Assembly: GCF_900113125.1 (NCBI RefSeq)
Contig: NZ_FOOG01000001.1
Span: 186,001 to 250,000 of the forward strand
Direction of reading: 5' to 3'
Length of the DNA: 64,000 nucleotides
Origin: Halobacillus alkaliphilus
GTDB taxonomy: Bacteria > Bacillota > Bacilli > Bacillales > Halobacillaceae
Shown: positions 1-8,031 of the stretch, one piece after another
How positions within the stretch are numbered: the first letter of the stretch is position 1
Layout of the letters: each line of letters opens with the position of its first letter
Program-made: the position numbers and the translations under genes
The notes under the pieces: model-generated
The model's database searches: none
Told to the model about the DNA's origin: nothing
Seen by the model: the letters and a program-made list of their open reading frames with translations, nothing else

Positions 1-555
1 GACATTGGGTCATCTACGGGTGGTTTCACTGACTGTGGTCTAAAAAACGGGGTCAATATGAGTTATGCCGTAGATGTTGGGTATAACCAGCTGGACTGGG
101 GGTTGAGAAATCACCCTCAAGTCGTAGTGATGGAACGGACAAATTTTCGCTATGTAACGCTGGAAGATTTAGCTTATGGACCGCCTGAATTTGCGTCTAT
201 CGATGTATCGTTTATTTCTCTGCGTATTATCCTTCCTGTGCTTGCCAAGCTTTTAACCCGTGGTGGAGATGTAGCCGCACTCATTAAACCCCAATTTGAA
301 GCAGGGCGGGAACAGGTAGGTAAAAAAGGGATTGTAAGAGATGCGAAGATTCATACGGATGTTATTCATAACATTCTTGGATTCGCTAAACAGCATGGGT
401 TTTCTTCAAAAGGATTAACCTTTTCTCCTATAACAGGAGGAGATGGAAATATAGAATTCTTAGTACACCTTTGTCTGGATGGGGCCAAAATGGAACTAAA
501 CCAGGCTGAGGTGGATGATGTGGTTAAAAGAGCACATGAAGCGCACAATGGATAA
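1..555 (+). CDS. tlyA: TlyA/YqxC-family rRNA methyltransferase, 5' end outside window
   Basis: The window opens inside this gene: frame 1 is open from base 1 to the stop, giving the last 184 residues of a protein usually about 270-280 long. What is visible is the FtsJ/RrmJ-like methyltransferase domain, beginning at the SAM-binding loop DIGSSTGGFTDC and continuing through AVDVGYNQLDW, DVSFIS and KPQFEAGRE. The missing N-terminus should hold the S4 RNA-binding domain. Family members 2'-O-methylate ribosomal RNA; older annotations call them hemolysins. The gene precedes argR and recN, as yqxC does in B. subtilis. Family is clear; the exact rRNA target is not visible from sequence. Confidence 0.93.
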   Translation, partial: DIGSSTGGFTDCGLKNGVNMSYAVDVGYNQLDWGLRNHPQVVVMERTNFRYVTLEDLAYGPPEFASIDVSFISLRIILPVLAKLLTRGGDVAALIKPQFEAGREQVGKKGIVRDAKIHTDVIHNILGFAKQHGFSSKGLTFSPITGGDGNIEFLVHLCLDGAKMELNQAEVDDVVKRAHEAHNG

Positions 556-564
556 ACAGGTTGG

Positions 565-590
565 AAGGGCTTTTAACAGCCCTTTTACTT
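565..590 (+). terminator. Weak intrinsic terminator after tlyA
   Basis: AAGGGCT and AGCCCTT pair around a six-base loop and are followed by TTTTACTTT. The T-run is interrupted, so it may be leaky; argR follows at once and could be partly co-transcribed. Confidence 0.6.
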
Positions 591-618
591 TGGATGGTTT
601 TTGAAACGGAGGATTACC

Positions 619-1068
619 ATGAACAAGGGACAGCGTCACATAAAGATACGAGAGTTGATTACCAATGATGATATTGAGACACAAGATGAACTGGTGGATC
701 GTTTAAAGGGTATGGGATATAACGTAACACAGGCAACAGTTTCTCGAGATATTAAGGAACTCCACCTTGTGAAAGTACCTATGATGGATGGCCGTTATAA
801 ATATAGCCTCCCGGCGGATCAACGTTTTAATCCGTTTGAAAAGCTTAAGCGATTAATGATGGATGCTTTTGTGAGTATCGATCGAGCTGGCCACTTTATC
901 ATTTTAAAAACCCTTCCTGGTAATGCCAATGCTGTAGGAGCACTTGTAGATAATTTAGAGTGGGAAGAAATAATGGGTACAATTTGCGGGGATGATACAT
1001 GTTTGATCATCTGCCGAAGTGAGCACCAAACTGAAACTATAAGTGAACAATTGCTAAATATGCTATAA
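619..1068 (+). CDS. argR: Arginine repressor ArgR/AhrC
   Basis: 149 aa, full family length. ArgR represses arginine biosynthesis and, in bacilli, activates arginine catabolism, with arginine as corepressor of a hexamer. The N-terminal winged helix carries [17 protein letters not shown]; the C-terminal hexamerisation and arginine-binding domain carries the [12 protein letters not shown] segment, matching the GTxxGDDT signature. The ATG at 619 is chosen because a GGAGG sits at 608-612 and the protein then begins [13 protein letters not shown]; an upstream in-frame TTG at 601 would overlap that ribosome binding site. It lies between tlyA and recN, the same order as yqxC-ahrC-recN in B. subtilis. 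Confidence 0.95.
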   Translation: MNKGQRHIKIRELITNDDIETQDELVDRLKGMGYNVTQATVSRDIKELHLVKVPMMDGRYKYSLPADQRFNPFEKLKRLMMDAFVSIDRAGHFIILKTLPGNANAVGALVDNLEWEEIMGTICGDDTCLIICRSEHQTETISEQLLNML

Positions 1069-1085
1069 CTGAGGTGGAGCGTTTC

Positions 1086-2813
1086 ATGCTAACTGAATTA
1101 TCAATTCGTGACTTTGCAATCATCGATCATATTTCAATCACTTTTAAGGAAGGTTTGACAGTATTAACAGGTGAAACAGGAGCGGGTAAGTCGATTATCA
1201 TTGATGCCATACAATTGTTATCCGGTGGAAGAGGCTCTGTGGAGTTTGTACGTCATGGAGCAAAAAAAGCCGAAATTGAAGGTTTATTTACCGTGGAACC
1301 GGATCATCCTATTCATAGCAAGACGGAACAATTCGGTGTAGATATTAGTGAAGATGGAATGATCGTGCTTAATCGGGCAATTACCCATCAAGGAAAAAGT
1401 ATTTGCCGGGTTAACGGTAAATTAGTAACTCTTGGTATACTAAAAGAGTTTGGCCGGACTCTGATTGATATCCATAGTCAACATGAGACGCAATCGCTAA
1501 TGGATCCGGAGAGACACATTGAACTTCTGGATTTATTCGCATCCTCAGAATTGAAGTCTTCTATGCAGGAGTACCGCCGTGTTTATGAGAAATATCGTAC
1601 GTTGGTGAATCGATATAAAGAACTAAGTGAAAATGAACAAGAAATGGCTCAGCGACTTGATCTTTTAGAGTTTCAGCTTCGTGAACTTCAAGAAGCGGAA
1701 CTTCAACCGAAAGAAGATGAGGAATTGAGCGAAGAACGAACTAAATTAAATAATTATGAAAAGATTTATCAAGGTATCCATGATGCTTACTACTCCTTGT
1801 ATGGAGAGCAAAAAGGTCTAGATTGGTTAAGTCATGCAATGACTTCTTTGGAAAGCACAGGTGATTTTGATGACAGTCTGGCTAAAATGTCAGAAGAGCT
1901 TTCCAATTCGTATTACTTAATCGAGGAATTGACCTTTCAATTAAGTTCACAAATGGAGAACCTCGAGTTTGACCCTGAACGGTTAAATCAAATTGAATCC
2001 AGATTGAACGAATTGAATCGATTAAAGAAGAAGTATGGTGCAGACGTCGAGGAGATGCTGGAATATGCATCCAGAATAGAGGAAGAAATAGACGAGATTA
2101 AAAATAAAGATTCACGACTTGCCAATATGGAAAGTCAAATTGATGAACTTGGGCAGGACGCTGTATTAGAAGCAAAAGATCTGCATGATATTCGGAAGCA
2201 TGTTTCAGAATTGTTAGCTGGTTATATTCATGAAGAGCTAAAGGACTTATATTTAGAAAAAGCTGCTTTCGATGTTGATATTTCTATAAAAGAAGGAAAA
2301 CCATCTGATCCTGTCCTGGATGGTAAACCTGTCCGTTTGCAATCTAATGGTTTTGATCAAGTTAAATTTTTAATTACAACCAATCCAGGTGAACCTCTAA
2401 GAGAAATACATAAAGTAGCTTCCGGAGGGGAAATGTCTAGAATTATGCTTGCTCTCAAACGTATATTCTCAAGACATCAAGGAGTAACAAGCGTCATTTT
2501 TGATGAAGTAGATACAGGAGTAAGCGGCCGCGTGGCTCAAGCTATAGCTGAAAAAATCTATGGAATATCAGAAGGCTCTCAGGTTCTTTGTATTTCTCAT
2601 TTACCTCAAGTGGCTGCGATGGCAGATACTCACGTAAGAATTGAAAAACGAGTAGATAATGACCGTACTTATACAGGGGTCTCGGAATTGTCTCATCAGG
2701 AAAAAGCTGATGAGTTATCTCGCATGATTACAGGAGCTGAATTGACGGAGACAACTCTCGAGCATGCAAGAGAATTGTTAGAGATGGCACATAAACATAA
2801 ATTAAATAAATGA
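1086..2813 (+). CDS. recN: DNA repair protein RecN
   Basis: 575 aa SMC-like ATPase that acts early at DNA double-strand breaks. The Walker A motif GETGAGKS is at residues 29-36, a long coiled-coil-rich middle spans roughly 150-370, and the C-terminal head has the ABC signature ASGGEMSR and the Walker B segment VIFDEVDTGVSG. The ATG at 1086 has GAGGTGG at 1071-1077; the in-frame GTG at 1074 lies within that site and is rejected. The gene is 17 bases from the argR stop, so the two are probably co-transcribed. No LexA-type box was seen directly in front of it. Confidence 0.96.
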   Translation: MLTELSIRDFAIIDHISITFKEGLTVLTGETGAGKSIIIDAIQLLSGGRGSVEFVRHGAKKAEIEGLFTVEPDHPIHSKTEQFGVDISEDGMIVLNRAITHQGKSICRVNGKLVTLGILKEFGRTLIDIHSQHETQSLMDPERHIELLDLFASSELKSSMQEYRRVYEKYRTLVNRYKELSENEQEMAQRLDLLEFQLRELQEAELQPKEDEELSEERTKLNNYEKIYQGIHDAYYSLYGEQKGLDWLSHAMTSLESTGDFDDSLAKMSEELSNSYYLIEELTFQLSSQMENLEFDPERLNQIESRLNELNRLKKKYGADVEEMLEYASRIEEEIDEIKNKDSRLANMESQIDELGQDAVLEAKDLHDIRKHVSELLAGYIHEELKDLYLEKAAFDVDISIKEGKPSDPVLDGKPVRLQSNGFDQVKFLITTNPGEPLREIHKVASGGEMSRIMLALKRIFSRHQGVTSVIFDEVDTGVSGRVAQAIAEKIYGISEGSQVLCISHLPQVAAMADTHVRIEKRVDNDRTYTGVSELSHQEKADELSRMITGAELTETTLEHARELLEMAHKHKLNK

Positions 2814-2836
2814 TATGAACGTATATTGGGGAAATT

Positions 2837-2869
2837 AAAACGTATGGATCGATCCATACGTTTTTTTTA
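2837..2869 (+). terminator. Intrinsic terminator after recN
   Basis: The palindrome centred on GGATCGATCC, with arms AAAACGTAT and ATACGTTTT, runs into eight T residues. Confidence 0.9.
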
Positions 2870-3046
2870 ATTATCACAAGAATAGGATTAGCTTGATGTT
2901 TTAATTTATACCATGGTGAATGTTTCATGACAAGGGAATCGGTACTATATTTACTCAGTTTATACTGGTTTAAAAAGTGGGCTCGAAGACCACATTATAA
3001 GTAAGCCAAGAAAGTTGGTACTGGAGTAATAAGGAGTGTTGAACCC

Positions 3047-4291
3047 TTGAATCATAAGTTGACAAGTAAACATATATGTGGTTCTGTTCTCCTGCTGTTG
3101 ATGCTAATATTACCTTTATTCAACCCCCTTCAGAAATATCTAGCTATTCCAACAGAAGTAAAAGTGAGTACTTCTGCTGAAATAGAGGCAGCACCGGTTT
3201 CAAGTCATCCTAATGAAGCCTGGACAGCATTTTCATCTACAAATGATAACCAGGTTTTTCATGAATTTGCCGGCGTGCCCTTGAAGAAAACGGACATTAA
3301 AAAAATGAAGGATATCCGATTAATCCCTGGCGGACAATCGGTAGGCGTAGAATTACACACAAAAGGAGTCCTGGTTGTAGGACACCATCTTGTAACGGGA
3401 GAAGCGGATGAGAAAACATCTCCAGGGGAAGACGCCCGTGTTCAAGTCGGGGATATTTTGTTAAAAGGAAATGGTGAGGAACTCAATAGTATGGAGGATC
3501 TATCCTCCCTGGTAAAAGATGCTGGGAAAGATGGAAAAGCCATAAAATTTACGTTAAAAAGAAATAAAGAGATCATGACAACTACATTAAATCCTTCGTT
3601 TAACAAACAGGAAAAAGAATATCAGATTGGGCTATATATCCGTGATTCTGCAGCTGGAATTGGAACTATGACGTTTTACCATCCAGATAGTAAAAAGTAT
3701 GGAGCTTTAGGCCATGTCATTTCGGATATGGATACGAAAAAGCCTATCGAAATTCATGAAGGAACCATCGTACGCTCACACGTTACTTCTATTGAAAAAG
3801 GAAGTCAGGGCGTTCCTGGTGAAAAGCGAGCTGAATTTTCCTTAAAGGATGACCGTTTAGGTACGATCACAAAGAATACTCCTTTCGGCATCTTTGGAGA
3901 ATTAGATGGCTCAATGGATAATAAATCCTATCCAAATGGTCTTCCTGTTGGATATGCTGAGCAGGTAGAAGAAGGACCTGCAAAGATTCTTACGGTGTTG
4001 AATGGAGACAAAATGCAGACGTTTGATGTAGAAATTGTCAGCAATATGCCAAAGAAAAACCCTGTAACCAAAGGTATGATTGTAAAAATTACCGACCCTA
4101 AACTGTTGGATAAAACGGGTGGAATTGTACAGGGGATGAGTGGAAGTCCTATTATTCAAAATGGAAAAATTATTGGTGCAGTTACTCATGTGTTCGTTAA
4201 TGACCCTACTAGTGGATATGGAGTTCATATTGAGTGGATGCTTCAAGAAGCCGGTATTGAAATATATGAAAAACAACAAAAAGCAAGTTAA
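3047..4291 (+). CDS. spoIVB: SpoIVB serine peptidase, sigma-K checkpoint
   Basis: 414 aa. SpoIVB is made in the forespore, secreted into the intermembrane space, and signals activation of pro-sigma-K processing in the mother cell. There is one N-terminal membrane anchor (about residues 10-30), a PDZ domain (about 100-180, with VQVGDILLKGNGEEL) and an S55 peptidase domain with GALGHVIS, where His223 is the likely catalytic histidine, and GMSGSPI near residue 365 containing the catalytic serine. The start is TTG at 3047 with AAGGAGTG at 3031-3038. The recN-spoIVB-spo0A order is the conserved Bacillus one. A forespore promoter is expected, but no convincing one was identified. Confidence 0.95.
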   Translation: MNHKLTSKHICGSVLLLLMLILPLFNPLQKYLAIPTEVKVSTSAEIEAAPVSSHPNEAWTAFSSTNDNQVFHEFAGVPLKKTDIKKMKDIRLIPGGQSVGVELHTKGVLVVGHHLVTGEADEKTSPGEDARVQVGDILLKGNGEELNSMEDLSSLVKDAGKDGKAIKFTLKRNKEIMTTTLNPSFNKQEKEYQIGLYIRDSAAGIGTMTFYHPDSKKYGALGHVISDMDTKKPIEIHEGTIVRSHVTSIEKGSQGVPGEKRAEFSLKDDRLGTITKNTPFGIFGELDGSMDNKSYPNGLPVGYAEQVEEGPAKILTVLNGDKMQTFDVEIVSNMPKKNPVTKGMIVKITDPKLLDKTGGIVQGMSGSPIIQNGKIIGAVTHVFVNDPTSGYGVHIEWMLQEAGIEIYEKQQKAS

Positions 4292-4321
4292 AAAAGGTGC
4301 TCCTCGTGAGCCCCTTTTTTA
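4290..4321 (+). terminator. Intrinsic terminator after spoIVB
   Basis: AAAAAAGGTGCTC pairs with GAGCCCCTTTTTT around a CTCGT loop. Confidence 0.9.
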
Positions 4322-4362
4322 ATCGACAAAATACGACATTAAAGACTCGGATATGTCGAATA
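4321..4362 (+). promoter_or_regulatory. Cluster of candidate 0A boxes upstream of spo0A
   Basis: Three matches or near matches to the Spo0A target TGTCGAA lie together: TGTCGAT on the minus strand near 4324-4330, TGTCGTA on the minus strand near 4332-4338, and a perfect TGTCGAA on the plus strand at 4354-4360. Spo0A is known to bind several such boxes in its own promoter region in B. subtilis. Binding here is an inference from motif matches. Confidence 0.6.
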
Positions 4363-4436
4363 ACTGCGATTTTATGAGTATTTTTAAGCATTTTGAAGAT
4401 ATCATCCAATTTTGAATATTATTTGTTATAATGAAA

Positions 4437-4462
4437 AGGGATAGATTTCCTCTATGTCGAAT
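4437..4462 (+). promoter_or_regulatory. Sigma-H-type promoter of spo0A overlapped by a 0A box
   Basis: AGGGATA (4437-4443), a 12-base spacer and GTCGAAT (4456-4462) match the sigma-H consensus AGGAWWT/RNNGAAT with correct spacing. A perfect 0A box TGTCGAA (4455-4461) lies on the -10 element. A TATAAT at 4427-4432 could be the -10 of a weaker vegetative promoter, but it lacks a good -35. Confidence 0.65.
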
Positions 4463-4510
4463 ATATGTATTCAAGCAAAAAGAGGGATAATTTTGTAAGG
4501 AGGAAGGTAA

Positions 4511-5290
4511 ATGGATAAAATTAAAGTATGTTTAGCGGATGATAATAGGGAGTTAGTCAAACTTCTTCAGGAATATTTTGAAGATACAAATGATATTAAT
4601 GTAATCGATGCCAGCTATAATGGTAAAGATTGTCTGCAAATGGTAGAAGAAAAGAAGCCTGACGTATTAATCCTGGATATTATTATGCCTCACTTAGATG
4701 GACTGGCTGTACTTGGAAAGCTGAAAGAATTAGATAAACAGCCAGAAGTCATTATGCTAACGGCTTTTGGTCAGGAAGAAGTTACTAAAAAAGCTGTAGA
4801 ACTGGGTGCTGCTTATTTTATGATGAAACCTTTTGACCTGGATCATCTTGCGGAACAGGTTAGACAAATCAAGCATGCGGGCGATCCAATTAACCGTGCT
4901 CTTGGCAGCAGTTATACCTCAACCAAGTCTAAAAAGCCGGATCTTGATACAAGTATTACTCACATTATTCATGAAGTTGGCGTCCCAGCTCATATCAAAG
5001 GCTATCAATATTTAAGGGAAGCTATTACGATGGTTTATCGTGACCTTGAACTCCTTGGATCCATTACAAAAGTCCTCTATCCCGACATTGCTACTAAATA
5101 CAATACTACAGCTTCAAGAGTTGAGCGTGCCATTCGTCATGCGATTGAAGTTGCGTGGAATCGTGGAAATATCGATGCTATATCTTCTTTATTCGGCTAC
5201 ACCATCTCGAATACAAAGGCCAAGCCGACAAACAGTGAATTCATTGCGATGGTTGCTGATCGTCTACGTTTAGAGCATAAGGCTTCGTAA
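4511..5290 (+). CDS. spo0A: Sporulation master regulator Spo0A
   Basis: 259 aa response regulator at the end of the sporulation phosphorelay. The receiver domain (about 1-120) has the acidic pair Asp10-Asp11, the phosphoacceptor Asp56 in LILDIIMP and the conserved Lys in MMKPFD. The C-terminal Spo0A-specific DNA-binding domain includes [16 protein letters not shown] and the recognition region [15 protein letters not shown]. An excellent AAGGAGGAAGG lies at 4497-4507 before ATG 4511. The upstream region carries a sigma-H-type promoter and 0A boxes, so control by its own phosphorylated form is likely. A strong terminator follows. Confidence 0.98.
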   Translation: MDKIKVCLADDNRELVKLLQEYFEDTNDINVIDASYNGKDCLQMVEEKKPDVLILDIIMPHLDGLAVLGKLKELDKQPEVIMLTAFGQEEVTKKAVELGAAYFMMKPFDLDHLAEQVRQIKHAGDPINRALGSSYTSTKSKKPDLDTSITHIIHEVGVPAHIKGYQYLREAITMVYRDLELLGSITKVLYPDIATKYNTTASRVERAIRHAIEVAWNRGNIDAISSLFGYTISNTKAKPTNSEFIAMVADRLRLEHKAS

Positions 5291-5333
5291 CGATTAACAT
5301 ATATAAAGTCTTAAACTAAATTATGACTTCTTG

Positions 5334-5386
5334 AACCTTCTATTATCGGGTGAATATCGCCCATCCGATAATAGAAGGTTTTTTAT
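5334..5386 (+). terminator. Strong intrinsic terminator after spo0A
   Basis: A perfect 16-bp stem, AACCTTCTATTATCGG at 5334-5349 with its complement at 5365-5380, is followed by a T-run. Confidence 0.93.
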
Positions 5387-5444
5387 TTATTTTTAATCCG
5401 TTACATCTAGGTAGGTTTTAGAAATAGATCGATATTTATTTTAT

Positions 5445-5717
5445 TCAGGACATAAGCTTATGTATATCATGAGCAAGGATAGGATTATCGTAAACCCCTT
5501 GATCTATGGCATTTAGATAGGGGATCAAGGAGAGATGAGCTTTATCGTCCAGCAAATGAACCCCATGTCTTTTTATTAGTCGATAACTGAAGGGCAGCTC
5601 TAAATATTGAAGGATTACATAGCGGTGCCCCGTTTCAACAAATGTACATAATATTTCAATTTCACCGTCTTCAGGATAAAATCTTGATCCACCAAAACCA
5701 TCCCTTCTATATACCAT
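5445..5717 (-). CDS. Hypothetical protein, 90 aa
   Basis: I do not recognise this family. A good minus-strand GGAGGTCAG (complement of 5724-5732) precedes ATG 5717, so the gene looks real. The protein is about 90 aa, has no signal peptide or membrane segment, and is moderately aromatic, beginning MVYRRDGFGG with a YVILQYLELPFSY stretch in the middle. It stands alone between the spo0A terminator and the aspartokinase gene, transcribed toward spo0A. The longer reading that starts at 5750 would span the ribosome binding site and is rejected. Confidence 0.6.
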   Translation of the reverse strand: MVYRRDGFGGSRFYPEDGEIEILCTFVETGHRYVILQYLELPFSYRLIKRHGVHLLDDKAHLSLIPYLNAIDQGVYDNPILAHDIHKLMS

Positions 5718-5916
5718 CAAATTCTGACCTCCTTCTCCAAAAAGTAACAAATATAAACCTGCACTTATTATACATCATTTTCTATGGGATTTGCTTCCAT
5801 TTTAAAATATAAAATGGTAACTTATGTTTTTAAACCATTTCGGTTCATTTTCTTGACGGATTTGTGATACAATTCTTAATTATTAGTAACTTTGTGGATT
5901 GATGGGGTGTTTACAT

Positions 5917-7266
5917 ATGAAAGTAGTAAAATTTGGTGGAAGTTCTGTATCTAATGCGGAACAAATAAAAAAAATTACAGACATTATAGAAGCAGATCAT
6001 GAAAGAAGTGTCATTGTGGTCTCTGCTCCAGGTAAAAGATTTTCTGGAGACGAGAAAGTAACTGATCTTCTCATTAAACTTGGAGATTCTATACATGGCT
6101 CTTCTTTCGACAGAAGCGTTTATGATCAAGTGCTAAATCGGTTTCGAAGTAATGTTAACGAACTCGGACTGCGTGAAGAAGTTTTTACGGCGGTCCAATC
6201 TAAGATTGATGAAGCCATGGATTTAATCAAAGAAGGTGTGCCCTATGGGATGGACGCTTTAAAATCTTGTGGAGAAGATGGCTCCGCGTTAGTAATAAGT
6301 GCCTATTTAACGTCCAGACACCAAAAAGCATCTTATGTCAATCCCAGGGATGCAGGGATAATCGTTCGAAATCAATTAGGAGGCGCTTTAGTCCATGAAG
6401 AAAGTTTTGAGAGGCTTTATCAATTAAGAGAACGTGATGGAATCTTGGTCATTCCAGGGTTTTTTGGTTTTACTCCCAATGGTCAGCTTGTTACCTTTTC
6501 CCGCGGGGGCTCAGATATAACAGGGGCCATTGTAGCTGCCGGAGTAAAAGCTGATCTTTATGAGAATTTTACAGATGTAGACTCTGTTTATTGTGTGAAT
6601 CCAAACATTGTAGACCAGCCAAAACAGTTGACCTCCCTTACTTATAGGGAAATGCGTGAATTGTCTTATGCTGGGTTCTCGGTATTTCATGACGAAGCAC
6701 TCATTCCTGCATTCAGAGAAAAGATACCAGTTTGCATAAAGAATACGAACAATCCTGAAGCTCCAGGAACTATGATTGTAGCTGAACAGCCGGATCGGGA
6801 AGGTCATGTAGTTGGGATAGCAAGTGATCATGGCTTCCTGAATATATATGTAAGTAAATTTCTTATGAATAGAGAGATTGGATTCGGACGCCGCTTGCTC
6901 CAGATATTAGAAGATGAAGAAGTTTCATTTGAGCATGCCCCTTCCGGCATAGACGATATGTCTGTGATCCTCAGGGATTACCAGCTTCCTCAAGAGAAGG
7001 AAGAAGTGGTGGTTAAGCGGATCAAAGACGAATTGGATGTTGATATGGTTCTTATTGAGAGAGATATGGCCATGATTATGATAGTTGGGGAAGGTATGAA
7101 TCAGGCTGTAGGATTAGCCAGTCAGGCTGCCACGGCATTTAAGGATGCCGGGGTTAATATAGAGATGATTAACCAGGGTTCCTCCGAAGTTTCCATGATG
7201 TTTGGTGTTAAATCTGAGTCGCTGACAGCCGCTGTGCAAGCTCTCTATAAGAATTTTTTTGAATAA
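5917..7266 (+). CDS. Aspartate kinase (YclM/ThrD-like class)
   Basis: 449 aa monofunctional aspartokinase, the first step of the Lys/Thr/Met branch. The amino-acid kinase domain starts with VVKFGGSSVS and contains FGFTPNGQLVTFSRGGSD. The C-terminal part (about 300-449) forms paired ACT regulatory domains, including AGVNIEMINQGSSEVSMM. The length and the separate, unprocessed form resemble B. subtilis YclM (aspartokinase III) more than LysC or DapG. ATG 5917 is preceded by GGGGTG; the earlier in-frame ATG at 5899 leaves no room for a ribosome site. No lysine riboswitch was seen upstream. Which amino acid inhibits it cannot be told from the sequence. Confidence 0.92.
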   Translation: MKVVKFGGSSVSNAEQIKKITDIIEADHERSVIVVSAPGKRFSGDEKVTDLLIKLGDSIHGSSFDRSVYDQVLNRFRSNVNELGLREEVFTAVQSKIDEAMDLIKEGVPYGMDALKSCGEDGSALVISAYLTSRHQKASYVNPRDAGIIVRNQLGGALVHEESFERLYQLRERDGILVIPGFFGFTPNGQLVTFSRGGSDITGAIVAAGVKADLYENFTDVDSVYCVNPNIVDQPKQLTSLTYREMRELSYAGFSVFHDEALIPAFREKIPVCIKNTNNPEAPGTMIVAEQPDREGHVVGIASDHGFLNIYVSKFLMNREIGFGRRLLQILEDEEVSFEHAPSGIDDMSVILRDYQLPQEKEEVVVKRIKDELDVDMVLIERDMAMIMIVGEGMNQAVGLASQAATAFKDAGVNIEMINQGSSEVSMMFGVKSESLTAAVQALYKNFFE

Positions 7267-7311
7267 ATAATAAAACGAAGCTGCTTTTGAAGCAGCTTCG
7301 TTTTATTATTT
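7265..7311. terminator. Bidirectional terminator between aspartokinase and exonuclease
   Basis: A near-perfect palindrome with arms ACGAAGCTGCTT and AGCAGCTTCGT is flanked by A-runs on one side and T-runs on the other, so it can end transcription from both convergent genes. It contains the minus-strand stop codon. Confidence 0.92.
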
Positions 7312-8031
7312 ATTGTACAATTGGTTCTGTAATTCTTCGGCTGTATTTATTCCCTCATTCATTGTTAAACGCATAAGGTGACTGAATAATTCAGAGGTCA
7401 TAATGGCATCGTTTAAGGCATGATGACGCTCACGCTTTTCGATTCCGAGGTGTTTGAGCAGCGGATCGAGCTGATGTTTGATGTCAGGGAATAACCATTG
7501 CGCCATTAAATGGGAATCAAGAACCTGTGGATGATAAGCTGGCAGCTTCCATCTTTTTAACATTGCCTGCAGGAACCTCATATCAAATTTCGCAGGGTGT
7601 GCAACCAAAATGGACCCTTCACTAAAATCCAGGAAATTTTGGAAGCCCTCTATAAAAGGACTTGAATTTTTAAGGCGTTCTTTCGTGAGTCCAGTTAACC
7701 TCAAAGTATGCTTATTTACAGGTCTGATAGGACGGATCACCTGGTGAAGCTTCGTGCGGTAACACGAATCAAGGCCATGAATCCTTACAGCACCAATAGA
7801 AATGATTTCGTGACCGATCTCAGGAAGAAAACCAGTGGTCTCGAGATCGAATATAGTATAATCTACTTCATTAAGATTTTTTTTCGCAATTTCGAAATCG
7901 GGTTCGTACGTTTGCAGCTGATGTTGAAGATTTTCATAACTCTTCCACTTTAAATAAGGTTTAATTTTATAATAGTAAATCGGTTTTTCAAAAAGAATAT
8001 ATTTTAATATCTGTAGGTCCACGGGCAGCAT
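7306..8031 (-). CDS. DnaQ-like DEDDh 3'-5' exonuclease
   Basis: 241 aa. The exonuclease domain starts near residue 55 with FDLETTG (catalytic Asp and Glu), continues with VAHPAKFDMRFL and ends with the HHALNDA motif that supplies the DEDDh histidine and last aspartate. The N-terminal 50 residues are an extra, family-poor segment. The start ATG overlaps the stop of the upstream nucleotidyltransferase gene by one base (TAATG), indicating translational coupling. This type of free-standing exonuclease is distinct from the PolC proofreading domain; substrate unknown. The coupling suggests a function shared with the CBS/DUF294 protein. Confidence 0.88.
   Translation of the reverse strand: MLPVDLQILKYILFEKPIYYYKIKPYLKWKSYENLQHQLQTYEPDFEIAKKNLNEVDYTIFDLETTGFLPEIGHEIISIGAVRIHGLDSCYRTKLHQVIRPIRPVNKHTLRLTGLTKERLKNSSPFIEGFQNFLDFSEGSILVAHPAKFDMRFLQAMLKRWKLPAYHPQVLDSHLMAQWLFPDIKHQLDPLLKHLGIEKRERHHALNDAIMTSELFSHLMRLTMNEGINTAEELQNQLYNK

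Noticed and set aside
2837-2869. Perfect palindrome as an operator site
   Set aside because: Position after the recN stop and the eight-T tail make it an ordinary terminator.
3911-4279. 122-codon minus-strand frame inside spoIVB
   Set aside because: Antisense shadow of a well-supported gene; no ribosome site or family features.
5750-5916. Lysine riboswitch or strong promoter before aspartokinase
   Set aside because: No conserved L-box segments were found, and the TTGACG at 5853 has no -10 at proper spacing (TACAAT is nine bases away).
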